Shown: positions 25,919-33,744 of the stretch, one piece after another | Layout: each line of letters begins with the position of its first letter | Numbering within the stretch: the first letter of the stretch is position 1 | Origin: Tidjanibacter sp. | Lineage (GTDB): Bacteria > Bacteroidota > Bacteroidia > Bacteroidales > Rikenellaceae | DNA: 33,744 nucleotides | NCBI GenBank assembly: GCA_017521965.1 | Contig: JAFXAY010000005.1 | Coordinates: forward strand, 1-33,744 | Direction of reading: 5' to 3' | Notes under the pieces: generated by a model | What the model saw: only the letters and a program-made list of their open reading frames with translations | Told to the model about the DNA's origin: nothing | Database searches by the model: none | Position numbers and translations under genes: made by a program

Positions 25919-25951
25919 TTTTCCGCAACAACTCAAAAATCACTATCTTTG
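25919..25951 (+). promoter_or_regulatory. promoter of the dapB operon
   Basis: TATCTTTG at 25944-25951 is a perfect -7 box, with TTTT at 25919-25922 as a three-of-four -33 box at 21-base spacing. The start near 25958 lies about 14 bases before the dapB ATG at 25972. Confidence 0.6.
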
Positions 25952-25971
25952 CCCAAATATGCCTAACGAAT

Positions 25972-26664
25972 ATGAAAGCAGCAATTATAGGATATGGAAA
26001 GATGGGTCACGAGATTGAGGCAGTACTCGCCGAGCGTGGCCACGAAGTTGTAAAGATAATAGATATGGACAATGCAGCCGAGATTTCGGCTGAGGGTCTG
26101 GCCGGAGTCGATGTGGCGATAGAGTTCACCACTCCCGACACTGCATTCTCGAATATCTGCGGTGCGCTCCGTGCAGGTGTACCGGTGGTGAGTGGCACAA
26201 CGGGTTGGACCGACAAGATGGAGGAGGCCAAGGAGTTGTGCAGAGCAACTGATGGAACATTTTTCTACTCGTCGAATTACAGCCTCGGAGTCAATATACT
26301 CTTCAAAATCAACAAGATACTTGGTGCTATGATGAAGCCTCACTCGGACTACACGGTACGCATCGAGGAGACCCACCACATACAGAAGAAAGACGCACCG
26401 AGCGGCACAGCCAAGACCCTGGCCGACGACCTGAAAGAGGTGCTCTACGATGGTGACAACCAAAAAGAGATACACATCGACTCCTTCCGCGAGAGTGTTG
26501 TGCCCGGTGTGCACGATGTAATCTGGGAGTCGGCAGACGACACACTCACTCTCCACCACAGCCTCCACTCGCGCCGAGCATTGGCTGTTGGTGCGGTAAT
26601 TGCTGCCGAGTATGCAGCTACCCACAAGGGTGTGCTTACAATGGATAACCTGCTGAATTTGTAA
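25972..26664 (+). CDS. dapB: 4-hydroxy-tetrahydrodipicolinate reductase
   Basis: This 230-residue protein is shorter than the E. coli enzyme (273 residues), as is usual in Bacteroidales. The nucleotide-binding motif is GYGKMG (7-12), and EETHHIQKKDAPSGTA carries the catalytic H135 and K139; the SGTTGW loop (74-79) is present. It reduces the DapA product in lysine and diaminopimelate synthesis. It is the first gene of a long plus-strand operon; lepB begins 18 bases after its stop. Confidence 0.95.
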   Translation: MKAAIIGYGKMGHEIEAVLAERGHEVVKIIDMDNAAEISAEGLAGVDVAIEFTTPDTAFSNICGALRAGVPVVSGTTGWTDKMEEAKELCRATDGTFFYSSNYSLGVNILFKINKILGAMMKPHSDYTVRIEETHHIQKKDAPSGTAKTLADDLKEVLYDGDNQKEIHIDSFRESVVPGVHDVIWESADDTLTLHHSLHSRRALAVGAVIAAEYAATHKGVLTMDNLLNL

Positions 26665-26682
26665 TAGTTAGCAAAACGAGAT

Positions 26683-28047
26683 ATGAAACTTCTGAAAAAC
26701 CGTTGGTTTAAGTTTTCGGTCGTTGCCATCATCTACACCCTTTGGTTTGTGGTGTGGAGTCGCAACTTATGGATGTTGTTGGGTCTGCCCATCATCTTCG
26801 ACCTCTACATCACCAAACTGCTCAATCGCCTCTTCTGGGAGCCCTACAAAAAGCAGAAGGATAAGAGCAAAGGCTTCCGCGAGTTGATGGGGTGGGTGGA
26901 GGCTATCATCTTTGCGGTGGTGGTCGCTACGGTCATCAATACCTACATCTTCCAGATGTACAAAATCCCCACTCCCTCGATGGAGAAGAGTCTGCTGGTG
27001 GGTGACTATCTCTGTGTGAGCAAGATAGCCTATGGCCCTCGTATGGCCAATACGCCGCTTTCGTTCCCTCTGGTGCACAATACGATGCCTTTCTCGCCCG
27101 CAGGCAAAAAGTCCTTCTCCGAGGCTATCAGTCGCCCCTACAAGCGTCTGGCAGGTCTGGGTGGAGTGGAGCGAGGCGATATTGTGGTCTTCAACTTCCC
27201 CGCAGGCGATACGGTGATGCTCGAAAATCAGGCTGCCACCTACTACGACTATCTGCGTGACTATCAGCAGATGTATGGCGTAGAGCAGGGACGACAGAAA
27301 CTCGCTCAGCACTACACAATCATCTCGCGCCCTGTCGATAAGCGCGAACACTACGTTAAGCGTGCGGTAGGTATGCCTGGTGACTCGTTGGAGATTCGTC
27401 ACTCGCAGCTCTACATCAACGGTCGTATGGCAGAGCCTATCGAGGGTCGTCAGTATCTCTATTTTGTGACTATAAATGGTACTCCCATCAGTAATCAGGC
27501 ATTCGAGAAGATGGGCCTGTCGAAAGATGATATACTCTTCGACAGAGAGAACCAGCGCTATCAGTTACCACTGACTGACAAGAACTTACGCACAGTACAA
27601 GGTATGAGCAATGTGGTGTCGGTGGAGAAGTACGAATCGACTCAGCCTATGCATTACATCTTCCCCAACGAGGGCAACTTCGGTTGGACTGAGGACAACT
27701 TCGGTCCGCTCTGGATACCTCGCAAGGGCGCAACCGTGGCACTTACCCCCGAAAATCTCCCGCTCTATCGCCGAATTATCGACGTATATGAGGGCAATGA
27801 CCTCGAAGAGCGTAATGGTCAAATCTACATAAATGGTAGAGCTGCAATAAGTTACACCTTTAAGATGGACTACTACTTTATGATGGGTGACAATCGCCAC
27901 AACTCGGCCGATTCGCGCTTCTGGGGCTTTGTTCCCGAGGACCACATTGTAGGTCGTCCCTCGTTTGTATGGCTCTCGGTGGACAAGGACAAGAAGTTCC
28001 CGAAGAATATCCGTTGGGACCATATGTTCCGCTCACTCAAAGAGTAA
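26683..28047 (+). CDS. lepB: signal peptidase I
   Basis: This 454-residue protein has N-terminal membrane helices (about 10-25, 28-45 and 72-90), then the catalytic Ser S99 in KIPTPSMEKSLLVGDYL and the catalytic Lys K226 in YVKRAVGMPGD. Box E appears near the C-terminus as FMMGDNRHNSADSRFWGFVP. It cleaves signal peptides on the outer face of the inner membrane. It is longer than E. coli LepB (324), with a large insertion between boxes D and E (about 240-400), as is common in Bacteroidota. Many exported proteins in this window would be its substrates. Confidence 0.94.
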   Translation: MKLLKNRWFKFSVVAIIYTLWFVVWSRNLWMLLGLPIIFDLYITKLLNRLFWEPYKKQKDKSKGFRELMGWVEAIIFAVVVATVINTYIFQMYKIPTPSMEKSLLVGDYLCVSKIAYGPRMANTPLSFPLVHNTMPFSPAGKKSFSEAISRPYKRLAGLGGVERGDIVVFNFPAGDTVMLENQAATYYDYLRDYQQMYGVEQGRQKLAQHYTIISRPVDKREHYVKRAVGMPGDSLEIRHSQLYINGRMAEPIEGRQYLYFVTINGTPISNQAFEKMGLSKDDILFDRENQRYQLPLTDKNLRTVQGMSNVVSVEKYESTQPMHYIFPNEGNFGWTEDNFGPLWIPRKGATVALTPENLPLYRRIIDVYEGNDLEERNGQIYINGRAAISYTFKMDYYFMMGDNRHNSADSRFWGFVPEDHIVGRPSFVWLSVDKDKKFPKNIRWDHMFRSLKE

Positions 28048-28065
28048 TCTGTAAAGACACAACGC

Positions 28066-28686
28066 GTGGATAATCAGAAAGATACATACCTAACCATCGC
28101 TGCACCTGTCGAGACAATCTACAAGGAGAAGAGCAGCAAGTTCCTCACTTACGCTTGGCACGTGACTGATGCTGAGCAGGTTAGGGAGTTGCTCGACGGA
28201 CTGCGTAAGCGCTACTACGACGCTACCCACCACTGCTACGCCTACCGCATAGGCTACCGTGGTGAGCAGTTCCGCGCCAACGACGACGGTGAGCCATCGG
28301 GCACAGCAGGCAAACCCATATTGGGGCAGTTGCTGTCGCGCGATGTTACTGATTGTCTGGTGGTTGTGGTGCGCTACTTTGGTGGCACCAAATTGGGTGT
28401 GTCGGGACTTATCGACGCCTACAAGACCTCCACAGCAATGGTACTCGACGAGGCCGAGATTGTGGAACGCACCATCGACCGCGAGATAACCATCACCTTC
28501 CCTTACGCCTCGATTGGCGAGGTGATGAAGATTATCAAGGAGGAGAAGCCCAAGGTGAGGGAGCAGATTTTCGACAACACCTGCCGCATAGAGTTATCGG
28601 TACGATTGAGCCGCGAGGCATCGCTGCTGGGCAAGGTGAAAGATGTCTCGGGAGTGAGTATCATTATCAACAACCCTGACGAGTAG
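28066..28686 (+). CDS. IMPACT/YigZ family protein
   Basis: This 206-residue protein starts at a GTG (28066), 18 bases after lepB; no better in-frame ATG is close. The UPF0029 domain carries DDGEPSGTAGKPIL (73-86) and VVVRYFGGTKLG (100-111), followed by a C-terminal DUF1949 ferredoxin-like domain (about 140-200). This is the bacterial YigZ form of IMPACT, whose molecular role is unclear. uvrA begins only three bases after its stop, so they are probably coupled. Confidence 0.92.
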   Translation: MDNQKDTYLTIAAPVETIYKEKSSKFLTYAWHVTDAEQVRELLDGLRKRYYDATHHCYAYRIGYRGEQFRANDDGEPSGTAGKPILGQLLSRDVTDCLVVVVRYFGGTKLGVSGLIDAYKTSTAMVLDEAEIVERTIDREITITFPYASIGEVMKIIKEEKPKVREQIFDNTCRIELSVRLSREASLLGKVKDVSGVSIIINNPDE

Positions 28687-28689
28687 CGC

Positions 28690-31503
28690 GTGGCGATGAA
28701 AGAGAAGAAAGAGTATATCCGCATCAAGGGAGCGAGGGTACACAATCTGAAAAACATATCGCTCGACATACCGCACAACTCCTTGGTAGTCATCACCGGA
28801 CTCTCCGGGTCGGGTAAATCGACTCTGGCGTTCGACACCATCTTTGCTGAGGGTCAGCGACGTTATGTGGAGAGCCTGAGTGCCTATGCACGTCAGTTCT
28901 TGGGTCGTATCGACAAGCCCGATGTTGATGATATCAGCGGTATTGCTCCCGCTATTGCTATCGAGCAGAAGGTCACTTCGCGCAATGCTCGCTCCACGGT
29001 TGGTACCTCGACAGAGATTTACGACTACCTCAAACTACTCTTCTCGCGCATTGGCCGCACCTACTCGCCCATATCGGGCAGGGAGGTGAAGTGCTACCGC
29101 ACCGAGGAGATATGCAGCGAGATTGACCGCCTCGGCTATGGGGCGAAGGTGATGATTGGCGCACCGGTAGTTGTGGGTAGTGGTCAATCGCTTATTGAGC
29201 GACTAACGCTGATGCTCAAAGATGGTGTGCAACGTATCTATATAGGTGGACTCACCAACTTCATAGAGGATGTAATCCCCTTTGCCGACACTCTCTCGGC
29301 GGAGGATATGACCGCCATCATAGACCGCTTAGTGGTTGACGACCAGAGCGATACACAGAGTCGTATGCGTAGCTCAGTGGAGCGTGCCATAGGCGAGGGC
29401 GATGGTACTTGCAGGATAGTGGTGATGGGCGACGGAGGCGACAAGGTTGTCGAGTACTCCACCCGTTTCGAGATGGACGGTATGGAGTTCACACCTCCCA
29501 CCGAGCACCTCTTCTCCTTCAATAACCCGATTGGTGCCTGCCCCGAGTGTGAGGGCTACGGTAGGGTAGTGGGTATTGACGAGGATTTGGTTGTGCCCGA
29601 CAAGTGCAAGAGTATCTACGAGGGGGCCATTGCCTGTTGGCGTGGCGAAACGATGAGCTGGTGGAAAGAGCAACTCATCAACTCCTCACACCGTTTCGGA
29701 TTTCCTATCCACACCCCATATCACGACCTCTCGCAAGCACTAAAGCGACTGCTATGGACTGGTAATGAGTATTTTGACGGATTGGACACCTTCTTCAAAC
29801 ATCTGGAAAAGGAGCGTTACAAGATACAATACAGAGTGCTGCTTTCGCGCTTTACGGGCAAGACCATCTGCCCCAAGTGTGGCGGTGCACGACTGCGACC
29901 CGAGGCGTTGTGTGTGAAGGTCGGCGGGAAGAACATTGCCGAGCTTGTCACAATGCCTGTCGATGAGCTGATAGCCTTTTTCGATGGTGTGACCCTCGAC
30001 CGCTACGACTCCGAAGCATCGCGCAGAATACTTGCCGAGGTGCGCAGCAGGCTCAAATATCTGGCCGATGTGGGGCTTGGCTACCTCACTCTGGACCGTC
30101 TGTCGGCCACCTTGTCGGGTGGTGAGAGTCAGCGCATTAACCTCGCAACATCGCTCGGAAGTACACTCACGGGCTCACTCTACATACTCGACGAGCCGAG
30201 CATCGGTCTACATCCACGCGACACCCACCGACTGATTAAGGTGCTCCGAGAGTTGCGCGATTTGGGCAACACGGTGATTGTCGTGGAGCACGAGGAGGAG
30301 GTGATTAGGGCTGCCGACTACATTGTCGATGTTGGTCCTAAGGCGGGTAACTTCGGCGGTGAGATTGTCTTTGCGGGTGCTCCCGAGGCGTTGCTCACTA
30401 CCGAGGGTAGCCTCACTGCCGACTATCTCTGCTCGCGTCGCACAATTGCGCCACCCAAGAGTCCGAGAGGGTGGAGCAGCTATGTGGAGGTGCGTGGAGC
30501 CAGAGAGAACAACCTCAGAGGTATCAACGTGCGCTTCCCGTTGGGCGTAATGACCTGTGTGACAGGTGTTAGCGGCTCGGGTAAGTCGTCGTTGGTAAAC
30601 TCGATACTCTATCCTGCACTGAAACGTACAATAGACGAAACGGGGCTCAAACCCGGTGACTATGAGTCGCTTGGGGGCGATGTGTCGCTCGTTAAGCGTG
30701 TGGAGATGATAGACCAAAACCCGATTGGCAAATCGCTGCGTTCCAATCCCGCGACCTACACCAAGGCCTACAACGAGATTCGCAAACTCTTTGCCTCGCA
30801 GCCCTACGCACAGCACAACGGACTCACTCAGGGTCACTTCTCGTTCAACTCGGCTGGTGGCCGATGCGAAGAGTGTGCAGGTGAGGGAGTTATCAAGGTG
30901 GAGATGCAGTTTATGGCCGATGTGGTACTCACCTGTGAGCACTGCGGCGGCAAACGATTTAAGGAGGAGGTATTGGAGGTGCGCTACCGTGGGAAGAACA
31001 TCTACGAAGTGTTGGAGATGACGGTTGACGAGGCTGTCGAGTTCTTCGCTCAGGATGGTGCGCTGGTCAATCGCAACATTGTCGAGATACTCTCCACTCT
31101 CCAACGCATCGGATTGGGTTATATCAAGTTAGGGCAATCCACCTCTACTCTTTCGGGAGGTGAGATACAACGCATAAAACTCGCATCGTTTCTGCTCAAA
31201 GAGGGGCGTGCGGAGAGCACAATGTTCATCTTCGACGAGCCGACAACGGGTCTGCATATGCACGATATTGAGAAGTTGCTCCGCGCTTTCGATGCACTTA
31301 TCGAGAAGGGACACACGATTGTCGTGGTGGAGCACAACCTCGATGTTATCAAGTGTGCCGATTGGCTCATCGACCTCGGCCCGGAGGCGGGCGATGGTGG
31401 TGGCGAGTTGGTCTATGAGGGAACACCGATGGGCGCAACCGAGTGTGAGCAGAGTTATACAGGTAAATTCCTGAAAGATAGATTGAAAGCGGGAAAGAAG
31501 TAG
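28690..31503 (+). CDS. uvrA: UvrABC excinuclease subunit A
   Basis: This 937-residue protein (GTG start at 28690; ATG at 28696 is an alternative) is the damage-sensing ATPase of nucleotide excision repair. ATPase site 1: Walker A GLSGSGKS (37-44), signature LSGGESQR (475-482). Site 2: Walker A GVSGSGKS (626-633), signature LSGGEIQR (821-828). The second zinc finger is complete (C726-x2-C729 and C749-x2-C752). The first zinc module keeps only CPEC (284-287); the partner CxxC pair expected about 24 residues earlier is absent. SLSAYARQFLGR is conserved. It follows the YigZ gene by three bases; uvrB and uvrC are not in the window. Confidence 0.96.
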   Translation: MAMKEKKEYIRIKGARVHNLKNISLDIPHNSLVVITGLSGSGKSTLAFDTIFAEGQRRYVESLSAYARQFLGRIDKPDVDDISGIAPAIAIEQKVTSRNARSTVGTSTEIYDYLKLLFSRIGRTYSPISGREVKCYRTEEICSEIDRLGYGAKVMIGAPVVVGSGQSLIERLTLMLKDGVQRIYIGGLTNFIEDVIPFADTLSAEDMTAIIDRLVVDDQSDTQSRMRSSVERAIGEGDGTCRIVVMGDGGDKVVEYSTRFEMDGMEFTPPTEHLFSFNNPIGACPECEGYGRVVGIDEDLVVPDKCKSIYEGAIACWRGETMSWWKEQLINSSHRFGFPIHTPYHDLSQALKRLLWTGNEYFDGLDTFFKHLEKERYKIQYRVLLSRFTGKTICPKCGGARLRPEALCVKVGGKNIAELVTMPVDELIAFFDGVTLDRYDSEASRRILAEVRSRLKYLADVGLGYLTLDRLSATLSGGESQRINLATSLGSTLTGSLYILDEPSIGLHPRDTHRLIKVLRELRDLGNTVIVVEHEEEVIRAADYIVDVGPKAGNFGGEIVFAGAPEALLTTEGSLTADYLCSRRTIAPPKSPRGWSSYVEVRGARENNLRGINVRFPLGVMTCVTGVSGSGKSSLVNSILYPALKRTIDETGLKPGDYESLGGDVSLVKRVEMIDQNPIGKSLRSNPATYTKAYNEIRKLFASQPYAQHNGLTQGHFSFNSAGGRCEECAGEGVIKVEMQFMADVVLTCEHCGGKRFKEEVLEVRYRGKNIYEVLEMTVDEAVEFFAQDGALVNRNIVEILSTLQRIGLGYIKLGQSTSTLSGGEIQRIKLASFLLKEGRAESTMFIFDEPTTGLHMHDIEKLLRAFDALIEKGHTIVVVEHNLDVIKCADWLIDLGPEAGDGGGELVYEGTPMGATECEQSYTGKFLKDRLKAGKK

Positions 31504-31511
31504 CAAGAAAT

Positions 31512-32732
31512 ATGTCGGGAGAATTTTTCACATACACCCTGCCAAATGGCGTGCGCTGCATACTCAAACGCACCTCTTCGCCTGTTGTCCACTGCGCAAT
31601 GACAATCAACACCGGCACTCGCGACGAGCTACGAGGAGAGTTCGGCATTGCCCATATGGTGGAGCACAATATATTTAAAGGTACGACCCACCGCAGAGCA
31701 CACCACATCAATTGCCGATTGGAGAATTTGGGTGGCGAACTCAATGCCTATACCGCTAAGGAAGAGACGGTTATCTATGCCACCAGCCTCAAACGCGACT
31801 TTGCAAAGGCTGTTGAACTGTTGGTCGATGTCATCTTCCACTCCACCTTCCCCGAGCACGAAGTGGAGATGGAGAAAGAGGTGATTTTCGACGAGATAAA
31901 CCTCTACAAAGATACCCCTGCCGAGCGCATATTCGACGATTGGGAGGACCTACTATTCGAGGGCTCCGAGCTGGGACACAACATATTAGGCAGCAAGGCC
32001 ACACTGCGCCGACTGCACAGCAGCCACCTAACAGAGTTTGTGCGCCGCACCTACAACACCGACCAGATGGTATTCTCGGTGACGGGCAACATCGGCGAGG
32101 CTCAGTTTGTGCGCACCATAGACCGCTACTTAGCTGCCGAGCCTGCCAACCTGCGTGGTTTTGTGCGCTCCGCACCTGCTCCCATCGAGCAGTTCCACAC
32201 CACTCGCCAGCGTGGCACCCATCAGGCCCACTGCATCATCGGTGGACGAGGCTACGACCTCCACTCTGAGCGTCGTCTGCCCCTTGTGCTGCTCACCAAC
32301 ATTGTGGGTGGTCCATCGGCTAACTCGCTGCTAAACGTGCTCTTACGCGAGAAAAATGCCCTCTCCTATGCTGTCGAAGCGGCCTACACGCCGATGAGCG
32401 ACTGCGGCAACTTCACTATCTATTTCAGCTCCGACAAGGAGCGCACCGAGCGCTGCCACGAGTTGGTGATGAGGCAACTCACCGACCTCTGCGAAAAACC
32501 CCTCTCGCCTCGTAGGTTGCAGACCGCCAAGCGTCAATTCTTGGGGCAGTTCACCGTATCGGGCGAAAATGCCGAGGGCTATATGCTCGGCGTGGGCAAG
32601 AGCTACCTGTCGTTTGGCACTGTGGATAGCCAGCAGGAGATTTTCGACAGGGTTAACTCACTTAGTGCTATGGAGTTAGTAGATGTAGCTACCGACACAT
32701 TCAAAAACCTTTCGACACTGATTTACCGATAA
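31512..32732 (+). CDS. M16 family zinc metallopeptidase
   Basis: This 406-residue protein has the inverted zinc motif HxxEH at H48-E51-H52 (HMVEHNIFKGT) and the distal ligand, probably E128, in EVIFDEINLYKD. N-terminal FFTYTLPNGVRCILKRT and C-terminal SLLNVLLREKNALSYAVEA (the R/Y substrate-binding segment) are typical of processing-peptidase-like M16B proteins. No signal peptide is visible, so it is probably cytoplasmic. It is a complete active single-chain subunit that may form a homodimer. It starts eight bases after uvrA. Confidence 0.93.
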   Translation: MSGEFFTYTLPNGVRCILKRTSSPVVHCAMTINTGTRDELRGEFGIAHMVEHNIFKGTTHRRAHHINCRLENLGGELNAYTAKEETVIYATSLKRDFAKAVELLVDVIFHSTFPEHEVEMEKEVIFDEINLYKDTPAERIFDDWEDLLFEGSELGHNILGSKATLRRLHSSHLTEFVRRTYNTDQMVFSVTGNIGEAQFVRTIDRYLAAEPANLRGFVRSAPAPIEQFHTTRQRGTHQAHCIIGGRGYDLHSERRLPLVLLTNIVGGPSANSLLNVLLREKNALSYAVEAAYTPMSDCGNFTIYFSSDKERTERCHELVMRQLTDLCEKPLSPRRLQTAKRQFLGQFTVSGENAEGYMLGVGKSYLSFGTVDSQQEIFDRVNSLSAMELVDVATDTFKNLSTLIYR

Positions 32733-32736
32733 CGAT

Positions 32737-33384
32737 ATGACCGAACTCGAACGATATATCAACTCCCACTCCTCGCCCGAGGCTGAACTCTTGGCCGAGT
32801 TGGAGCGCGAAACAAACCTCCGTATCACCCAGCCACAGATGCTCTCAGGCCATATTCAGGGGCGTTTCTTAAAGCTCCTTGTGCAGATGCTGCGCCCGCA
32901 GCGCATACTCGAAATTGGGACCTATACGGGCTACTCGGCACTCTGTATGGCCGAGGGGCTGAACGATGGGGGAGTGGTCGATACCATCGAGATTGAGGAG
33001 GAGATAGAGGAGTTTGCGGCCTCGTTCTTCGAGCGCTCGCCCTATGGGGACAAAATCCACCAACATATTGGCTCGGCTATTGATGTAATCCCCACATTGC
33101 AAGGTACTTACGACCTTATATTTATCGATGGCGACAAACGCCAATACCCCGACTACTACCGCCTGCTGATGGGCGACGAGGGGGCTGAGCCTAAGGTGCA
33201 TAGTGGCTCTTACCTGCTGGCTGACAATATATTGTGGTATGGCAAGGTGGTCGAGGAGGTACATAGCGGCGACCGCCACACCCAAGGCATACTCTCTTTC
33301 AACGATATGGTCGCCCACGACCCGCGCGTGGAAAATGTGATTATCCCCCTGCGCGACGGACTAAACCTAATCAGAGTAAAGTAG
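32737..33384 (+). CDS. class I SAM-dependent O-methyltransferase (COMT-like)
   Basis: This 215-residue protein belongs to Methyltransf_3. SAM-binding motif I is EIGTYTGYSAL (59-69), followed by the DTIEIEEE acidic loop. D131 (FIDGDK), D163 and N164 (LADNIL) match the metal-binding triad of catechol O-methyltransferase-type enzymes, so a metal-dependent O-methylation of a catechol-like or other hydroxyl substrate is expected. It starts four bases after the M16 stop and is the last gene in the window. The substrate is unknown. Confidence 0.92.
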   Translation: MTELERYINSHSSPEAELLAELERETNLRITQPQMLSGHIQGRFLKLLVQMLRPQRILEIGTYTGYSALCMAEGLNDGGVVDTIEIEEEIEEFAASFFERSPYGDKIHQHIGSAIDVIPTLQGTYDLIFIDGDKRQYPDYYRLLMGDEGAEPKVHSGSYLLADNILWYGKVVEEVHSGDRHTQGILSFNDMVAHDPRVENVIIPLRDGLNLIRVK

Positions 33385-33390
33385 CGCATC

Positions 33391-33409
33391 GTTCAGCGTT
33401 CAGCGTTCA
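33391..33409. repeat. 7-bp tandem repeat GTTCAGC
   Basis: Two full copies of GTTCAGC and a partial third (GTTCA) occur seven bases after the methyltransferase stop codon. Confidence 0.7.
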
Positions 33410-33426
33410 AAATAAGTTAGAGAGTG

Positions 33427-33462
33427 TTAGGGAGATTAGGGAATTTAGGGAGCTTAGAGAAT
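33427..33462. repeat. 9-bp degenerate tandem array, TTAGGGAGA-type
   Basis: Four units of nine bases: TTAGGGAGA, TTAGGGAAT, TTAGGGAGC and TTAGAGAAT. A related partial unit (TATGGGA) follows and forms the left arm of a hairpin. Confidence 0.75.
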
Positions 33463-33490
33463 TATGGGATATTTTTTTCTCCCATAATTC
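33459..33490. repeat. hairpin between the two 9-bp arrays
   Basis: A perfect 11-bp inverted repeat (33459-33469 with 33480-33490) closes a loop that contains seven T residues. No T-run follows the stem, so it does not look like a normal intrinsic terminator. Confidence 0.7.
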
Positions 33491-33491
33491 C

Positions 33492-33534
33492 CATCACTCC
33501 TATTACTCCTATTACTCCTATTACTCCTATTACA
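33492..33534. repeat. 9-bp tandem array, TATTACTCC
   Basis: Three exact TATTACTCC units (33501-33527), preceded by a variant CATCACTCC and followed by a partial TATTAC. Its reverse complement resembles the array at 33427, so the two arrays form a loose inverted repeat around the hairpin. Confidence 0.85.
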
Positions 33535-33537
33535 TTA

Positions 33538-33589
33538 GGCTTATTGGGCCTATAATCATAAGCCCAATAGGCCCGATAGGCCCAATAGG
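33538..33589. repeat. palindromic 9-bp array CCCAATAGG
   Basis: Three 9-bp units CCCAATAGG, CCCGATAGG and CCCAATAGG (33563-33589) are preceded by inverted copies. ATTGGGCCTAT (33543-33553) pairs with ATAGGCCCAAT (33576-33586), and GGCTTAT (33538-33544) can instead pair with ATAAGCC (33558-33564), so two alternative folds exist. Confidence 0.8.
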
Positions 33590-33616
33590 TTTTATCAAGT
33601 ATTCCCTTTTATCACC

Positions 33617-33665
33617 AACGGTCGTGCCCGCTACTTACGAAACCCACAAACGGTTGTGCCCGCTA
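33617..33665. repeat. 17-bp direct repeat AACGGTYGTGCCCGCTA
   Basis: Two copies at 33617-33633 and 33649-33665 differ at one base (C or T) and are spaced 32 bases start to start. Confidence 0.75.
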
Positions 33666-33694
33666 TTATGCCCGAGGCTTTTAGCCGAGGGAGC

Positions 33695-33720
33695 AAGTCC
33701 CCCTCTAAGGAGGGGGATTT
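33695..33720. repeat. C/G-rich hairpin
   Basis: AAGTCCCCCTC (33695-33705) pairs with GAGGGGGATTT (33710-33720) around a TAAG loop, with one G-T pair. It is followed by AGGGGGTTGG, giving competing G-rich partners. It looks like an intergenic palindromic repeat. Confidence 0.65.
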
Positions 33721-33744
33721 AGGGGGTTGGTAAACGCTTATGGA

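Larger units (their letters stand above)
33385..33744. other. non-coding, repeat-rich right end
   Basis: No convincing gene is seen in these 360 bases. They hold a 7-bp repeat GTTCAGC (33391-33409), three successive 9-bp-period arrays (33427-33589), a hairpin (33459-33490), a 17-bp direct repeat and a C/G-rich hairpin (33698-33717). A 22-codon frame at 33668 is built of repeat sequence and is not called. There is no standard intrinsic terminator directly after the methyltransferase gene. Confidence 0.75.

Noticed and set aside
30208-31104. 298-codon antisense frame opposite uvrA
   Set aside because: uvrA motifs occupy the same bases; no independent evidence for the antisense frame.
33459-33490. 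Hairpin as intrinsic terminator of the last operon
   Set aside because: The T-run is in the loop rather than after the stem in either direction.
33492-33589. Possible CRISPR array
   Set aside because: Units are 9 bases in direct contact without spacers, and no cas genes are present.
33668-33733. 22-codon reading frame near the window end
   Set aside because: Made of repeat and hairpin sequence with no promoter or conserved product.

Overview
This window is a compact, housekeeping-rich piece of a Bacteroidota chromosome, most likely order Bacteroidales; an Alistipes-like (Rikenellaceae) origin is a guess from gene content and roughly 50% GC. The evidence is that gene starts lack Shine-Dalgarno sequences and are preceded by AT-rich leaders, that many upstream regions carry the Bacteroidetes -7 box TAnnTTTG (sometimes with a TTTG-like -33 box about 19-22 bases upstream), and that typical families occur (DUF4294, DUF4919, DUF3109, PPi-type phosphofructokinase, a short SerA with a lysine active site, an SPFH/PH/Arc cluster). 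No rRNA, tRNA, CRISPR array, insertion sequence or prophage was seen.

Layout. 1-2760 (+): an operon of an SPFH membrane protein, two tandem PH-domain membrane paralogs, an Arc-type ribbon-helix-helix protein and a four-helix membrane protein. 2807-5187 (-): a small envelope trio (coiled protein, holin-like protein, YtxH), a class III-like sirtuin without zinc cysteines, and a DUF4294 protein. 5252-6957 (+): a FlK-like thioesterase and PPi-dependent phosphofructokinase, followed by a long imperfect palindrome and a strong terminator. 7195-7503 (-): a small protein with an acidic tail. 7683-12818 (+): ligA, dapA, a DUF4919 protein and a clostripain-family lipoprotein. 12873-16136 (-): serC, serA and a DUF1015 gene, read in that order. 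16259-21134 (+): yicC, gmk, nadD (with a C-terminal extension), ddl, a DUF3109 protein and an M23/LysM peptidase. 21192-21849 (-): a YggS-type PLP protein. 21946-25025 (+): a C69 dipeptidase and lpdA. 25097-25849 (-): truA. 25972-33384 (+): dapB, lepB, an IMPACT/YigZ protein, uvrA, an M16 peptidase and an O-methyltransferase. 33385-33744 is non-coding and made of short-period repeats and hairpins.

How the genes fit together. Cell-envelope functions recur: lysine/diaminopimelate synthesis (dapA, dapB in separate operons), D-Ala-D-Ala ligation (ddl), wall cleavage (M23/LysM), and protein export (lepB). Serine synthesis (serC-serA) travels with DUF1015. DNA maintenance is represented by ligA and uvrA. 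Convergent gene pairs are nearly all separated by one perfect hairpin that can terminate both transcripts (2766-2808, 12819-12859, 21156-21183, 25047-25083). The least explained parts are the SPFH/PH/PH/Arc/membrane operon, the DUF1015 gene in the serine operon, the NadD extension, the palindrome at 6968-7069, and the 9-bp-period arrays at the right end.
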